The notes beneath the pieces are model-generated. The model did not search any database. It had not been told where the DNA came from and saw only the letters and a program-made list of their open reading frames with translations. DNA of 64,000 nucleotides from Gibbula magus (taxonomy: Eukaryota; Mollusca; Gastropoda; Trochida; Trochidae): positions 12,149,867-12,213,866 of the forward strand of contig OW388296.1 in assembly GCA_936450465.1 (NCBI GenBank), in the 5' to 3' direction. The translations under genes were made by a program, and so were the position numbers. Of the stretch, positions 11,666-24,862 are shown one piece after another; the stretch's first letter is position 1; every line of letters starts with the position of its first letter.

Positions 11666-14262
11666 AGAGAGGTTTGTTTGGAGACCCAACCTTTTTGTAT
11701 AATCAGGATGTTCATGAATATACTCTGTTGGAACTTTTCACAAGAATTACCCTCATGGTCTGTCAACCTCACATTTTTTCAAAAATGTTTTTTCAGTCTT
11801 GTACTAACTTCTTTTTTACCTTAATCAATATATACTCTTACAGAAATAAATTTGACAATGACTCAAATTTTGATATATTTCATAAAAAATATTTGGAAGA
11901 CACAGAAAGCAGCACTCAAACTTTGTTTTCGGTTCCAAGCAAACAGTCCTCAAAACATTAATCATTTCACACAGCACATACACATACACAATAGAGTTAA
12001 TTTCACAGGGGTAAGAAAATTGAAGTTCGACCTCCTCCAGTTTTGTAACTTCCTCTTTTGATCTGAAATTCCGCATAGTCCAGGGATCTGCATCTTAAGC
12101 TGAGGAAAAATGAAAGAGACATTTAACCGTATAAGTAAGTGATGTTTGTATCAATATTCAACAATTCATCTTCTAATGGATTTTCTTAAATATTCTGTTG
12201 ACAATTTCATAACAAATTATGATGACAGTAATTAAGGTAACATTTAGCTTAAAATTGTTTCTAATTCTAAGTGACGTTACTCAGGTACATATGGGATTGT
12301 TTCCTCAGAAGTTAATAGCAAAGATATGTTTAACCTGTCACGTTGATAGGAAATTATATATAACAAAAGTGGAAATTTTGTGAATCAATTTTATCAAGAC
12401 TAATTTATTCAGAAATCACACTATAACAGACTTTCTTTATCTGGTTGTGTGCCTCTGATTCAATTCGTAAAACCTATATGTATTGGCTGTTTCATGTGTG
12501 GATGTTATTCATGTTAAAGGTCCATCCATTGTGTTGTTGGGGGTCACATATTCCAAACGTTATAAATGGTGTTACTTAATCGAGAAGTACCGACTGTTCC
12601 CGAAAACTACCATTTTTATGATAGTCGACTGAGTATATCCACGATATGAAGGTAGATGTTGTGATTTCTGATCGAAAACCGGACAATGCACCGCGTGTGG
12701 CGCGCGCCAATGAGTCAAACGTCATTTTGGAATCTTATTTAAAACAGACAAAATAACAACTTTTGGTTGATAATGTTGAATAGGTCATATAACTACTGTG
12801 CATAGAAATGAAACGTTCATTTTCGGTTTTTGCACATGAAAAATGATGTTACTCGATTTTAATTGGAAACTAGTAATTATGATATATTAGGTGATTGGGG
12901 AAGAACATGCAAGGTGAGTGAATTTGTTTGTATTGTAAACAGCTCATATGACGAGTTTGAGCGTATTAAAACCAAATATGTTTTTATGAAACACAATAGA
13001 TGCACCTTTAAGGTGTTACAAATAAAAGAACATTTATAGAATACTGTATAAACTATAGCTATGCTGTATGTCTTTAATTACACCGTGGTAATGTTTGCTT
13101 ATGTGTGCACTGATTGCAAGTCTCTGCTTTTCAATGATTAGTAAAAACGTTTGAATATGAAAAGTTTGTAGTAAGTGAAACTTTGAATTTAAAAAAAGTA
13201 ACACATATTGTTTCATATTTATTAACAGTGGTAAAATAATTAATCTCAGTTGTCTTTTAGGAAGGAATACAAAACCATTTCTTTTTCTTATGTCATAGAT
13301 GAAACTCACATATTACAGAATCTTACAACTTACAAGCCAACATCTTGTTTGTTTTTAACTAACCACAATATGACAACCACCAATTGGTGGAGAATTCCTA
13401 AACAATACAAAAAGGAATCATTAAGTATTCATTGAGATTATGCTCAGTTTATAACAAATCTGTTTTCTGTGTATAAGTACGGATTGTATTTTTACATTTT
13501 GTTGATGGCATAACATAGTCAATTGCATTTTGATAATTACACATGCTTCCACCCTATATGTGTATTCTTGCCTAATCGATCGTTGAAGATAAAATGATTT
13601 AATTTCTTTGATTAATCAATGGGACCCTTTCCATAATATGGTTAACCTCTCCTTTGCAAACTGAGAGTATTAGGTATGCATTGTGTATGTCAATTATTAA
13701 AAAAAACAAGCTTGGATCAATTTCACAGTTCGGTTCATTTGCATAGAGACAGAATTCAACCATCATAAATTTGTCTTTCACATAATAGTCCTATTAATCG
13801 GTTCTGACATTCAAATCACAAATTAAAATAACAACCAGATTGAGACAAATATTTTTAAACGATTTGTAAATAAGTGTGAATAAGTTGTCAAGCTGTATAA
13901 TTTGAATCTCTTTTGCCTTCTAAAATCGTTACCAAACCAGCTTAACTTAAAGGTTTCCAACAATTGTCCAGTACATTTCCAATTGTCAGAATTTGACTGT
14001 CTGAACATTATAGAATCTTAATTAAACAGGTCCATTTTTCATCAACAGTGTTTTGTGAGAAACATTATAAATATAAAAGATAAAGTATATTTTGATACCA
14101 CTAACAAACGGAAATGGTGTGTGAAATGGTTTATGTTTTATGGTAAAAACATATGTGCTCTTAATCCTAATATAAATGAATGATATAATAACAATTTGAA
14201 GTTATCTCCCTTTGTCAATCACGTTTCAAAAGTACTCAACTTCAGCATCAAATAACAGTTTA
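11666..14262 (+). repeat. Copy 2 3' flank (interrupted by a MITE)
   Basis: It aligns with 28042-30100 and 49896-51740 over nearly its whole length, except for the 490-bp MITE at 12518-13007. Homology stops at about 14262, just after caacttcagcatcaaataac. It is non-coding; short ORFs are not conserved in frame between copies. Confidence 0.8.
12514..13011 (+). mobile_element. 490-bp MITE with TTAA target-site duplication
   Basis: The element is 12518-13007, flanked by TTAA at 12514-12517 and 13008-13011. Termini: AGGTCCATCCATTGTGTT on the left, and AGGTGCATCTATTGTGTT read inward from the right (20-bp TIR, about two mismatches). Copy 5 has the empty site catgttaaggttacaaata (50520-50538), and copies 3 and 6 lack it too. 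TTAA duplication is the hallmark of piggyBac-type transposases, so a piggyBac-like mobiliser is plausible. It has no coding capacity. Confidence 0.9.
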
Positions 14263-14353
14263 GTTTAGTGTATTTCCCTAATTATTAATTATTAAATATC
14301 AATGTTGTGTCACGAATATATATACGGTATTTATGGCCTAGACCATATGATTC

Positions 14354-14432
14354 GACAACTGGGCCAATACAGGCAAACTGGGCTAATACGAGACAAACTG
14401 GGCCAATACGAGACAAACTGGGCCAATATGAG
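14354..14432 (+). repeat. 20-bp tandem repeat, about four units
   Basis: Units near ctgggccaatacgagacaaa. Parts of the motif (ccaatacgag / ccaatacggag) recur in the adjoining palindrome, so the two may share an origin. Confidence 0.85.
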
Positions 14433-14592
14433 TTTGAGCATGCGCAGTCGCACATTTGGTGAAAGTCTGAAGCTGTCGCTTCACATCTTTGACCCATGGT
14501 ATCTGTTCACCAATCTTGTTTATACTTAGTATTTAAATATAAATGAGATGTTTAGTGTTGTGCAAGTAAAGAGGTAAATTGACAAATTTGTC

Positions 14593-14702
14593 ATTAATTA
14601 AGTATTTCCATATTGGCTGAGTTACAGGTCCTCGGTCCGTTGTATTGGCCTGAGACGGACCTCGGACCTGTAACTGGACCAATACGGAGATACTTAATTA
14701 AT
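14593..14702. repeat. Palindrome with 48-bp arms
   Basis: Left arm 14593-14640 and right arm 14655-14702 are near-perfect inverted copies (attaattaagtat...ggtccgt), separated by 14 bases. This is a hairpin-forming foldback MITE candidate. It directly adjoins the Penelope-like remnant. Confidence 0.85.
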
Positions 14703-14710
14703 AACATTAT

Positions 14711-14990
14711 AATATAGAATCGTTCTTTGATTTTCTTCAGCTCTTCATTCTCTGTGCGCATTTTGTAAATTGGACAGGTTGTGAATTGGGGATTGCAATT
14801 CTTTGCACATTCATCTACGTTAATTTGTGCGCTGAGGGGTATACAGCTATAAGTTGGGGGTTTGATCTGTTGTGTACTCGCACTCTTGAGATCCCCCTCC
14901 TCTTGATTTTTTTAGCTTCTGCAATGTGTGCTATGCTGACCTAGTATCCGATAACCACAGGGGCGTGCATCGCAATTGCTTAGAAACAGT
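14711..14990 (-). pseudogene. Penelope-like element remnant (GIY-YIG region), interval 2-3
   Basis: On the minus strand this matches the C-terminal coding part of the Penelope-like ORF at 33814-34326 (ENEELKKIKERF, CSSQFTTC-type segments), with frameshifts. Related remnants are at about 34725-34990 and 52636-52920 (minus) and 45425-45530 (plus). It is a decayed fragment. From 14990 to 15230 the sequence is shared with 35000-35270 and 52930-53160 but is unassigned. Confidence 0.65.
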
Positions 14991-15229
14991 GTTTGAAAGA
15001 CATATACCTATATGGACCCTACCCTATTACTATATACAATGAAAGGGATGTAACGACGAAACCACCCCATGCTCATTCAAAGTAATATTCCGCATCAATA
15101 TTTGTTTATGACACATGACTACGATACGAAAGCTAAATGATTTCCCTACAAAATGAGCTATGAATTGTCACAATCGGATCATTATTTCAAAAGATATGCG
15201 ACAAAACAGTCTGTATATCGCTACCTCCA

Positions 15230-16210
15230 AACTTTCAAGTTATTTTCCCCATCCATGTCAGACTATTTGGTTCTTGGAAATTCACCTTTTAGAAAGGTAT
15301 TCCTGCAAGTATCCAAACGTCCAGCTGTTTGACATCAGATGCATCAAGTTGAAAGTCGAAGTTGAAGTCATCTCTTTTCATTGCGCAATGAACTTCTCCA
15401 ATGACTTCTAGTGGTATTCAGCTTGTATCACTCTCTGAGTAGCACCTGAGATGGGAAGATGAATTGGTTTGGCAAACGAAGCAAGCACCATGTTTGTTGT
15501 AGCGCTGTATCTAGTGTGAGACGAACTGGATGGTTCCATTAGAAACATTCAGGTATGATGATAGTTCAACACTGAATCCTTTGACACTCGGCTCGTCAAA
15601 AAGCAAACTCTGACTCTCCTCTTCTCCTGGCAGGAAATAATTCTGGTACTCCTTCTCTCCAATGAATCTTGAGCTATCAGTCATCATGCGTTTGTCATAA
15701 TCCAGGAGATACCTGCAGTTCCTGATGTAGTGAGTATTGTACCCTGGACGTCCTGCAGTTTTGCACAAAAACACGGAACTAGAGTTGGTTTTCCTGAGGT
15801 TAGATGTCTGAGTCCTACGTAGATTCACCTTATTTAGAGTAGCTAGGAGTGTAGGTTCTGAAAACTGAAATGTCCTCTATAATACGAATGTCGTCAAACA
15901 ATGAAGACAATGCCTGAGACATCTCAGGTTTAAGAGAAACTAAGGTCTTGTTATTGAGTTCAAACCTGTAGTTCTGCCTCAATAGTTGCGGGAGGCCCGG
16001 CTGGATCAACTGTTACTACTGTCATGTTGTCCATGGTGGGAAAGAGATGCTCGTTGACACCTGGTTGTACACTGTGACGCTGAATACCACAACCGGTAGT
16101 GAGGAGATTAAGGTTATCCACAATGAAGGCAACTAACCGCTGGGACGAGTCCTCGGGACGCGGATCAGTCTGTAGCATCGACCCATTGGTACGTCCTGAT
16201 AGCATATATA
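15230..16210 (-). pseudogene. Ty3/Gypsy-like retroelement remnant C (gag region)
   Basis: The minus strand encodes two broken gag pieces. Upstream, 16205-15960 contains TDPRPEDSSQRLVAFIVDN. Downstream, 15828-15511 contains a zinc-knuckle-like segment (LCKTAGRPGYNTHYIRNC). Homology with the longer remnants at 35570-37700 and 53490-55430 is clear, but the pol part is missing and the gag 5' end is deleted (the sequence jumps from cagtctgtag straight to catcgacccattgg at about 16180). The capsid and nucleocapsid assignment is by pattern recognition. Confidence 0.65.
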
Positions 16211-16263
16211 CTATTTATTATTGGAAGAGTTTCTCAAGTTGAGATTATGTAATAAGAATAATT

Positions 16264-16470
16264 ATTACTCGCCCGTGTAAGAAACCTGCAGTGTAATATT
16301 TATATGGCAATATTAAACTAGTGTAATACCGCCGCACGTATGTCGTCACAATAGTTTGTTGTTATGACGTCACAGTTGGAGTAACATCGTCATAATGGCA
16401 TCGGACTTGCGGGAACCATAGTTTCAGAGCCATGTTGGCTATTTCTCTGGATTATAGGTGGGCGAGTAAT
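16264..16470. mobile_element. 207-bp MITE with perfect 11-bp TIRs
   Basis: ATTACTCGCCC at 16264-16274 is exactly complemented by GGGCGAGTAAT at 16460-16470. The equivalent position in the other intervals (37800-37830, 55520-55550) lacks it. The centre contains ttatgacgtcac, as does the element at 43663-43883. Confidence 0.8.
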
Positions 16471-16599
16471 AAACAGAATACTAAACGACCTTCTATTTGA
16501 TACCATTTTTATTAAACGAGTTAATGAGTTGGTATGAAACGAGCGAAATGATTTGGGAATTTTAATAGCGCTTTTCCTTACTTGAGTCCGACATTATTA

Positions 16600-16835
16600 A
16601 TCTGTTAATACAAACGATCAAATGCAAATTGTGTCACCTACATGTACCTTAGATATAATGCATAATTATGACATCTTCACTTGTACCTGTGTTTAAATGG
16701 ACAATTAAGACCCCCAGGCCACATATGTACTTTCTATATATTGTACTATAATGATATCTACATATTTACCTTAAGTATAATCCACAATTGTAACATCAAC
16801 AGATTTACCTTTGAAATAATGAACATTTATTACGT
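16600..16835 (+). repeat. Degenerate 39-bp satellite
   Basis: It follows the same aatacaaacgatcaaa lead-in as at 5815, then shows about five diverged satellite units (cataattatgacatcttcacttgtacc and similar). Confidence 0.65.
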
Positions 16836-17625
16836 CTATACACTAAACGCCAAAAGAAACGTTACCTCATTTCCTTTTTTAATAACTTTTTAAGTATCAA
16901 AGATATTTGAGAAATGAATGGTTCAAAAGAAAGCTGAATAACGTAGCTTTATGCTAATAACACGTTTAAAAATCCTGATGGATTCATATTGTGGCAAAAT
17001 GCAGCTTGTTTAAGAAGTTTAAAATTGTCCGGTTTTCGACCAGGCTGTTAGTAACCTATAAATGTGATTTAGATGTCCAGAAGAAGTTGAAAGTAAACTT
17101 TTACGTTTGTGACTAGACAAAAAGGTTGTATGCTTTACATCATAACCCCTAAACTATGAAAATACTGTTATTGAGTAAGTTTAAGTGTGAACATTATGAA
17201 ATATATTTTTCTAGTCATTAAAGATCTTTTCTCGTAATTTACCTTAGTGAAAACGAGTTTTCTGTGTTGTCAAATGATCTAATAGAATTTAGGAACACAG
17301 ACGATTATTTATGTGAACATTTTCGCTTGGAAATGAAAACTTTAAAAAAAAGTTTGTCCATCACCCAAACGCATTATCACTCAAATGTAGCAACATTCAA
17401 GCAGCATTTGCATGAACTTGAATGCTCCTACAGGGTATGAAAGGTGCCTACCTTGCATTATATGGCACACATTTACGAAATCATGCCGCGATTGACCAGT
17501 GGAGAAAGAGAAAAAGCACTGGGGATGTTGCAGCTTAGGTCGACCAACAACGATGTTGCCAAAACCTTTTGATCTCACCGCATGACCATCATTAGGCCTA
17601 TTATGCCTATCAGGCCTATCAGCGG
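16836..17625 (+). pseudogene. Tc1-like transposon 5' part with transposase N-terminus
   Basis: It opens with TATACACTaaacGCCAAAAGAAACG. About 640 bases on, an ATG at 17483 reads MPRLTSGEREKALGMLQ and then NNDVAKTF before a stop. That is the start of the paired-type helix-turn-helix of Tc1-like transposases. The frame is broken at about 17570 (tttt-gatctcaccgcatgacc) and the catalytic domain is absent. Confidence 0.6.
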
Positions 17626-20600
17626 TGACTCCGGAGTAGAAATTTCGAGTTTTTATTTTTTATGAGATATTCAAATATTTCTTTCATATTCCGAAACTAC
17701 ATGTTGACTTTGCCATAATTTGTAAATTTCAACAATGTCACTCAACTAGAATAGCAGGAAATTGGTGTTTAGTTTCGTGGAATCCTCGTTATAACGCGCC
17801 CAGCTGAACTGTTCAGGGGCAGTCTAATTACACCAGTCCCTGTTTTAAGCTTCAAACTGTACTGCCCGTGATCTTTTGTAGCTGGCGAGTTAACCAATGA
17901 AGGATATTCAGCAACGATAAAAGTAAGTATGAGTTTGTGTAGAAGAATTATAATTGTAGACAATGTAAGTGGGTTTAAGTGAGACCTCAGCGATATCGAC
18001 TAGCAATTTGTGACAAATTTACTATCATTGACATTCTACATTCTATATCATGAGCCATTTTACAAAACAATTACTAGTTTCATTGCTTTGACATTGTCCA
18101 AACATGTTAGTCAACAAACAATCTATTATAGAATTATTTTAAAATGTAATACCATAGCTCATGTCTGATTTTGATCTATTAATATAACGAAAATCGAAAT
18201 ACAACATGTACATGATTTTTTATGAAACGGCCATCAGTATTTCCCAAAATATCATGCCTCGATGCAGCAATTATTAGGGGATTAGAAAAGGATTAAAACG
18301 TCATATTCATACCTTCTCTCACTATCATCGTAATTATTGCTTCCTTTTATGTCACATTTGTAATTTTTATTGAAGCGTTGACATAAGCTCTCAGCTTGCT
18401 TGCCAATCCATTTTGATAAATAAAAAATGTTTAAACCAATTTCAAAACTATTCTTTATAGCAACAGTGAATTATTTCATAATACTAACTTACACATTGTT
18501 GATTAAGTTTCTTATTGACTAAAGTAAACGATCCCAATACTTCAGAAAACACATTCACCGAACATACTCTGTAACTGTTATGTCAATGTTTTTAATTGTT
18601 TTTGTTATAATGTATGTTATGTGTAATAAAGTATAAATACAGTCAACGTCACGAGCAGAGAGAGATGTGTATATGATCATTCATATAGGGTAAATAGCAA
18701 TGTTTATCAATCACTGTAACATCTGGACATATTTTGTTTAAATCACTAATATATGAACGGGACAATGTCAACTTGACATGACAATCGTCCTTGGAACATG
18801 ACACCGTCAAAACAACTCCCTACTCCAATTTCCTTTACAATTACTAGTTCCACTCACCCCCAGAAGTTTGTCCTTGTGCAATCAACCGAGCGGCACATGT
18901 GGCGTGTACAACCGAAATGCTTTTCAAGGTCAAAGGGGCATAACTCAAATGTCCCCTTTTAAAACTCATTTTTCTCTCTTTAAAGTTGAAATCCGCCTAA
19001 ACTTAAGAAGGTACACATTGACCTAGGGCCGAAAATAATTATTTTAGGAAGTGTAGGGGTTTCGAAAAATTACAAAATTGCGACAATACAATGATTTATA
19101 ACGGTCTTCGATGATATGTGCTGTGTCTCACATTACGTGCGTCACCCTTCAGTGGCCATGGGAATTTGCGTATTTGTACAGGGGACGGGCATAACCATAA
19201 ACTAATTAACCGACCCTCACGTAAGTGTTTGTGTATTTCAACATACCTCTTCTACCAGCTGCAGACTATTAGGGATGGGTTAATACTTTGACACCTTCAT
19301 CTTATTTTAGATCCAACGCACAATTATTATATAACATGTGGCATTAGGAAGGCAGTAATGAAACTTCAAGTGTCATGTACAGTAACAGATTGTGAATTGT
19401 AAACACTCAGTCGATACTCGTATCGAATTTTAAACGCATCATAAACTAATACAAAAAATGTTTTTTCTGTATGAATCAACATAGAAAACACATGCATTCG
19501 CTGTCAGAAAAACTTATTTATTAGCTCTACATTTAAGTTGTAATGTTTTTGATATAATTAAAACCGTTGGCGTTTAAATCCGTCAATTTCAACATGAAAC
19601 ACAGACATATTGATATAATAAATAATATAAAATGATATAAGAACATCTGTCATTTCGTGACAAATACCACGTTTTTATCTCATGTCGTGAGGTAGAAGAG
19701 TAGTATATTCTCACTTGCGCCGTCGCTGCAAGCGAACATATAAACTCTCTCGCTCTCTCCATAAGCCATTTTAGTTTGCATTGTAAAATTTAAGAATCGA
19801 CGGAATACTTAATTTTCATATTCTATTAACATGAAGATACGATTTTGAAAATGGAGAGTTATTGGACATGGATTTTAATGTCTCGATATGGTATAATAAA
19901 TGTAATTTTTGATAGGATTTTTGCTTCCAAATCATTTATTACACTCTATATACGAAATACAAACGCGTAGCATACAATGTTTATGTAACAGCATGAACAT
20001 TTAGATATACTGACACTTCCAACAACCGTACACAATATTTTAAACATAATAGATGTTGTCAACCGTTACATATAATAAACAAAGTCTTGACATCTGCCTG
20101 TGTATAATAATTTGAATTTCAAGCTGTCTTGTAGCAAACATGTTAAACTATTCAATGTAGTAACACTTATATTTGGCAACATTGTCAACATTAAATTAAA
20201 AAAAGACATACGTTATCCATTAAATTAAAATTTGAAATGAATCAGTGTGTATACAGTACAGTATTGCAGTATCTAATTGCCATCACTAGTCATCCTGTGA
20301 TATAGAATATGCAAGCCTGGATATACTGGGATATGTGTGTATTGCAAGGGGGCAGTCTGTGCGGTTATTACCATAAATCAATTTAAAAATACGTACGGAT
20401 GTGTATTGTCGCCAATACTGTTAATTCAATCTGAATAAATTTACACGTGTGTAGTTGACTCAGAGATATACTCAAGTGGTCACTGGAATGTTCAGGAGAT
20501 ACGGTTCAGTGACTTCAATGATAAACGGGAAAGAATCTGAGAAAGTGGTATATTTATTGTTGATTTCATTTGAATGCAAACCGGAGAGTATATTGTGAAA

Positions 20601-21098
20601 ACGCCTATTTAAAATTGACTTTACTCGAACAATTGTGTGAAAAAGGCTATTCGTAAGTATTATCCCTCAAAATCGTAAGATGTCTTGTATAAAACAATGT
20701 ATCATATTGAGAGAGCAGCCGATAATGTAAACAAATCACAAGATTAAGAACATGGTTAATGTAGATTTTGCATGCACCCCTTCACTGCTGTCAATAATCT
20801 AACAGTGTCATCTCAAAATCTTGGAATTGGAGACTTATTTCAAGATTTCGAATTGATTACATAAATCGTGTTTGGATAATTCAAAATTGGTGACTGGATG
20901 TTAAAATACACGATTTAATCTTATCTTTAATATATAAATTATCGAAAATGCATTTCACTTACATCTCCGACAGTAGTTTTTAGTAGTTATTGCTATATAG
21001 GAATTGTTATAACAGTCGTTTAAAACGTAACGCTTCTCATTTTCTATCCAGTGATTCTTGAACATATATATTGAACTTCTTTCATTTAGAAGTTGGTA
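17626..21098. other. Long unassigned intergenic region
   Basis: AT-rich and unique within the window. I find no exon-like ORF, no RNA gene, no tandem array and no terminal repeats I would defend. A host gene with short exons cannot be excluded by eye. Confidence 0.5.
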
Positions 21099-21251
21099 AG
21101 ATGAAGGAGAACGAGTTCTATGGATATACAACTTCTTTATTGCAGGAGTGCGACGTTTCGATGTAGCTTGATAACGGTGTTAGAATCTACATCGAAAGGT
21201 CGCACTTCTGCAATAAAGACGTTGTATATCCATAGAACTTTTCTCCTTCTT
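21099..21251. repeat. Palindrome with ~65-bp arms
   Basis: Left arm 21099-21167 and right arm 21187-21251 share tctatggatatacaac, tctttattgca and gtgcgac.tttcgatgtag in inverted order. The spacer is about 19 bp (cttgataacggtgttagaa). It would form a long hairpin; foldback MITE candidate. Confidence 0.85.
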
Positions 21252-23180
21252 ATATATTGAAATTGATTTTTGAAATTTACAAAAGTAAGAAAACAATATG
21301 TTTTGACAACAGCATCTCAGTAACATTTGATTGTTTTATCTAATGTATTCCACGTGAACGTCTTCCCAAATGCACGGATTAAGTTTAAGATAAAGCCCAT
21401 GTTTTACTACTATTTTTTACTATTTTTTTTAAGTTTAATATTTTAAAGATATAATGAATTAGCCACCGGACATTGATTTTTTTTCTTACAAAACCTTCAC
21501 AAAGATGTTATCCACGAGGCAGAAGTGCATTTTGTAAAAGTAATAGTTTCTTACCTGCGCACACAGCGTGTCTCCAATATCCAGTATAACCAATTAACCG
21601 AGATTAAAATATAAAGACAACTTTAATTGTTTCTCTTTATTTCACAATCTAATTATCTAAAATGACAATGCAATTTAACCATGTTGCAGTTGACACAGAT
21701 TATTATGAACTTATAAGTTGGGACCGATATTTAAATAGATATACGTTATTGACAGTACACTTCAATATAGGAATTCACTAAACATTCATATACAAGCTTT
21801 TGGAAATTGTTAGTCCATGTCCATGTAATATAATAATGTAATGTAATACAATATTATGTAACCACTTTGTCTTCATCCCCACAGATTGGGAAAAGTAATC
21901 GAATTCTAATGCAATGGAAGTTTAAATCATATCTTCTATACGCAGTTGAATGCCCTTGTAATTTATCGGACTTTATTGTTGAACAAGAGAATGGATGTTC
22001 ACATCAAGAAAACAATATGTCAGGTAAATTTGTTAATTTGCATATGCCAGGGGAAGAGAAAGTATGATAATTGCACAATGGTGTAAATGAATTAACGACA
22101 TACATGTGTAAGTAAATGCATAGTTCCCAATCAGCGTTTTCCTTCAGTGCGCATTAGTCAATTAACGCGTCAGTCATGCATGACAGGAGGCAGACAAGGA
22201 GCGTTATAATGGGGAAGCATGGTAGAGTAAGAAAATGTCAACATCAAATATCCGCTTTACTAATAAAGTTATAAAGTTGATTTTAAAAATGTGTGTTAAA
22301 GTTAACAAGCAGTTTCAGAATATATCATACTAGTTTAGATATCTCGTAAAAAATAAAACTCGAAATTTCTAGAAATTTACTAGAAACTTATTAGAAACTT
22401 TCTAGATTTCTTATTAGTGAGTCCCAAGAACATGGTAGGTCATTTGAGGCTTTTTACTCGGTATGTCAGTTTCTTCCATAAGCATTCTTTGGCGATATGT
22501 TTTTGGTCGACAATACTATGACATTAACCAAGTTTCTTGAGGGTATACGCTGATTCAGCGAACTTCTAGTCCAGCTTGTTGACGGAGGTTTTGTGTTACT
22601 TGAGCCATGTGTTGATGGTTCGCAGTGTACTCCACAATCGCATGAGATCTGGAAGATGCTTCTTCTTGGGTTGTTTTAGCAGGGCTGGTGCCTCTGCCAT
22701 TGGCTCTGAGTAAATTCTTGCCACTTGAGCAGGTGACGTCCATGCAAGTTTTGTTCTTGATGAGACGGGAGATCTTGTGGCTGAGGGGTCTGATATATGG
22801 AATCGTGACTGTGATGATGACGGTTCGGGCTTAGAGATAGTGTATTTGATGTTGAGGGTGTTGCCTTTAGCAACATACGTCTGTTATATTTTGCATGTAG
22901 GTCCTCCATAGTGAGAGTAATGTTCCAACATAGTTTTGTGACATTTCATTTCAAGGTCAAAACGAGACTGGATATCTAAGAACCGTTGACTGGCTTCTCT
23001 TCGTATCTCCCACATAACTTCTCCTAGGGAAGACAAATGACTGATTAGATGTTGGTGACGTTGTCATTACACTGAAGGTCTTGCTCCATAACTTCGACTT
23101 TTTCAGCATAGGAACTTGCATGTTAGCATGTCATCGTGATATCTCAAGAACTGTTCACCTGATTCTCATCATATCCTTTA
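21252..23180. other. Unassigned region with dispersed-repeat character
   Basis: A TCTAGAAA-rich patch lies near 22365-22410. The minus strand between 22909 and 22555 reads two short adjoining polar peptides (S, Q and H rich) in different frames, which looks like broken ORF1 or repeat sequence, but I cannot name it. From 22960 to 23170 and again near 23640 the phrase (at)ctcaagaaccgttcac recurs, typical of a dispersed repeat. Confidence 0.4.
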
Positions 23181-23189
23181 CAACACTTC

Positions 23190-23556
23190 TCCTTGGGAAC
23201 CCGCCCCATTGCTGGATAAAAACTGAGTTTGAAGGGTGATTCCCTGCACCACACTGAGACATGAGTTGAGAGTCTCGTATTGTCACCTTGGGCAAGGGAC
23301 TTCATTCGAACTGTGCCTCTGTTGACTCAGTAATACATTTGGGTACCTTGTTTGGAAGTGAAGGCAATGTGACAGATAACCTTCGAGCGCCTTAATTGGT
23401 AGCTCAGGTTGCATACTCCAAGAGGAGTTGAGAATGAAAAAGGAATGATGTTGGTCCTTATACCAGGGTAATAATGTGTGTAGCGCTTTGAGCATGACCC
23501 TTTGTGTTGTGGATTTGGCTCGATATACGTATCCTCATTATTATTATTAATAATAA
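23190..23556 (+). mobile_element. SINE-like dispersed repeat with ATT tail
   Basis: The ordered motifs accttgggcaagggacttc, tttgggtacc and gtgtagcgctttgagcatgacc, followed by an ATTATTATT tail, resemble the 3' bodies of metazoan SINEs. No tRNA-like head is clear, so it may be 5' truncated. From 23560 to 24400 nothing is recognised. Confidence 0.4.
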
Positions 23557-24399
23557 AATTAGCATATTATATTTTGGTGACCTTGAAATAATTCTCTAGG
23601 TCAAAGAAATCCTTTGAATGTTTTAGCATGTGACCTTGAATGTTAAGGTTGTCAGCGGGAGATCTCAAGAACCGTTCACTCGATAAGTGTGATCTTGATA
23701 TTATTGTTTAATTTTGAAGGATGAATTTGTGACGAGGAATTGTGTCATCTTAGTGCCAAATGATTTAAAACAACCTTTGATTCTTGTATTCTCATTGTTG
23801 CTACATGTAACCAGTTAGGTGAAGTCCATATTTCGGATCAAACGTATATGGGATAAAGGTGTCAACGTTGTTTTGCAATTTGGCATAAAAATGCTTTAAT
23901 GTGAAAATACACGAAGTGTACAATTACTCCTTCAAAACGTGGAATGTAGGAAATAATTATCAATTGTTAATTTCTACGTTAAACCTGATGATCTATGCTC
24001 AGAATTGTAACCATTATGACTACTCTCAGAAGCCTGATCTTTCTCTTAGTAACTGTTAATCCAATCAAGTAATTTCCAAAATGACTGTGATTTATATATA
24101 AGTTTCTCATGTAACTATGGCAAATTTTAACAAAAGCATCACAGAAAAACAGAATTTAACTCTTAAGTGACATGTGTCAATAGCACTTGAAATAAAGTTC
24201 TATAAATCCAATAACTGATAGATTGTTGAAGCGTCAGGAACAAATCATATTATGATTTGTTTAAAATGCTCATGTTGTCTCAAAAGAAACAGTATATATA
24301 GTCCCCGGTGCTTTGAGGACATCTAGAAGTATACATGTATCTTGAACATCTCTCCGAATTTTTCAATGCTATCTAAACAGTTCAAAGTCTTACTACATG

Positions 24400-24862
24400 G
24401 GGGCGGTATAGGACAATCTGGGTTTTCAATGGTGGATTGAGTAACGAATGGCATTTGGTTAGTACGCTATATATATATACTAAGTTAAATTTCGGATTCA
24501 AGGGCCATAACTCCGTACAAAATAATATTTCGGAAGTGGTTTTCGAACTCGATGAAGAGTATGGTCATGAGTACTCACAACCAAAATTTCATTCACCAAG
24601 GTTGAACAGTATCCAAGAAAACTTGTCCCCATTGAACACAATAAAACTAAGTCCAAAAATTGACGTTTCCATGGAAACGACAAAAAAATTAAATCTCAGA
24701 AAATTGAAAATTGTCTGTGCGTTATCGGAAGAACATGGTTAACAACTGTACGCAGTTTGGTTGATGTACCTTTGACGCGTTTTGAGAAAATTTAACGGAC
24801 GGAAGGACGGACGGATGTAATGACCACTATATACCCCCCCTTACTTCGTAGCGGGGGTATAA
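24400..24862 (-). mobile_element. Second CCGTCCGT-type element, minus orientation
   Basis: Read on the minus strand it begins attataccccCGCTACGAAGTAAGG and continues into ccgtccgtccttccgtccg, the same plan as 4010. The internal tandem is absent and the far end is not sharp (ggggcggtatagga near 24400). It ends directly at the type B upstream block of copy 3. Confidence 0.55.
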
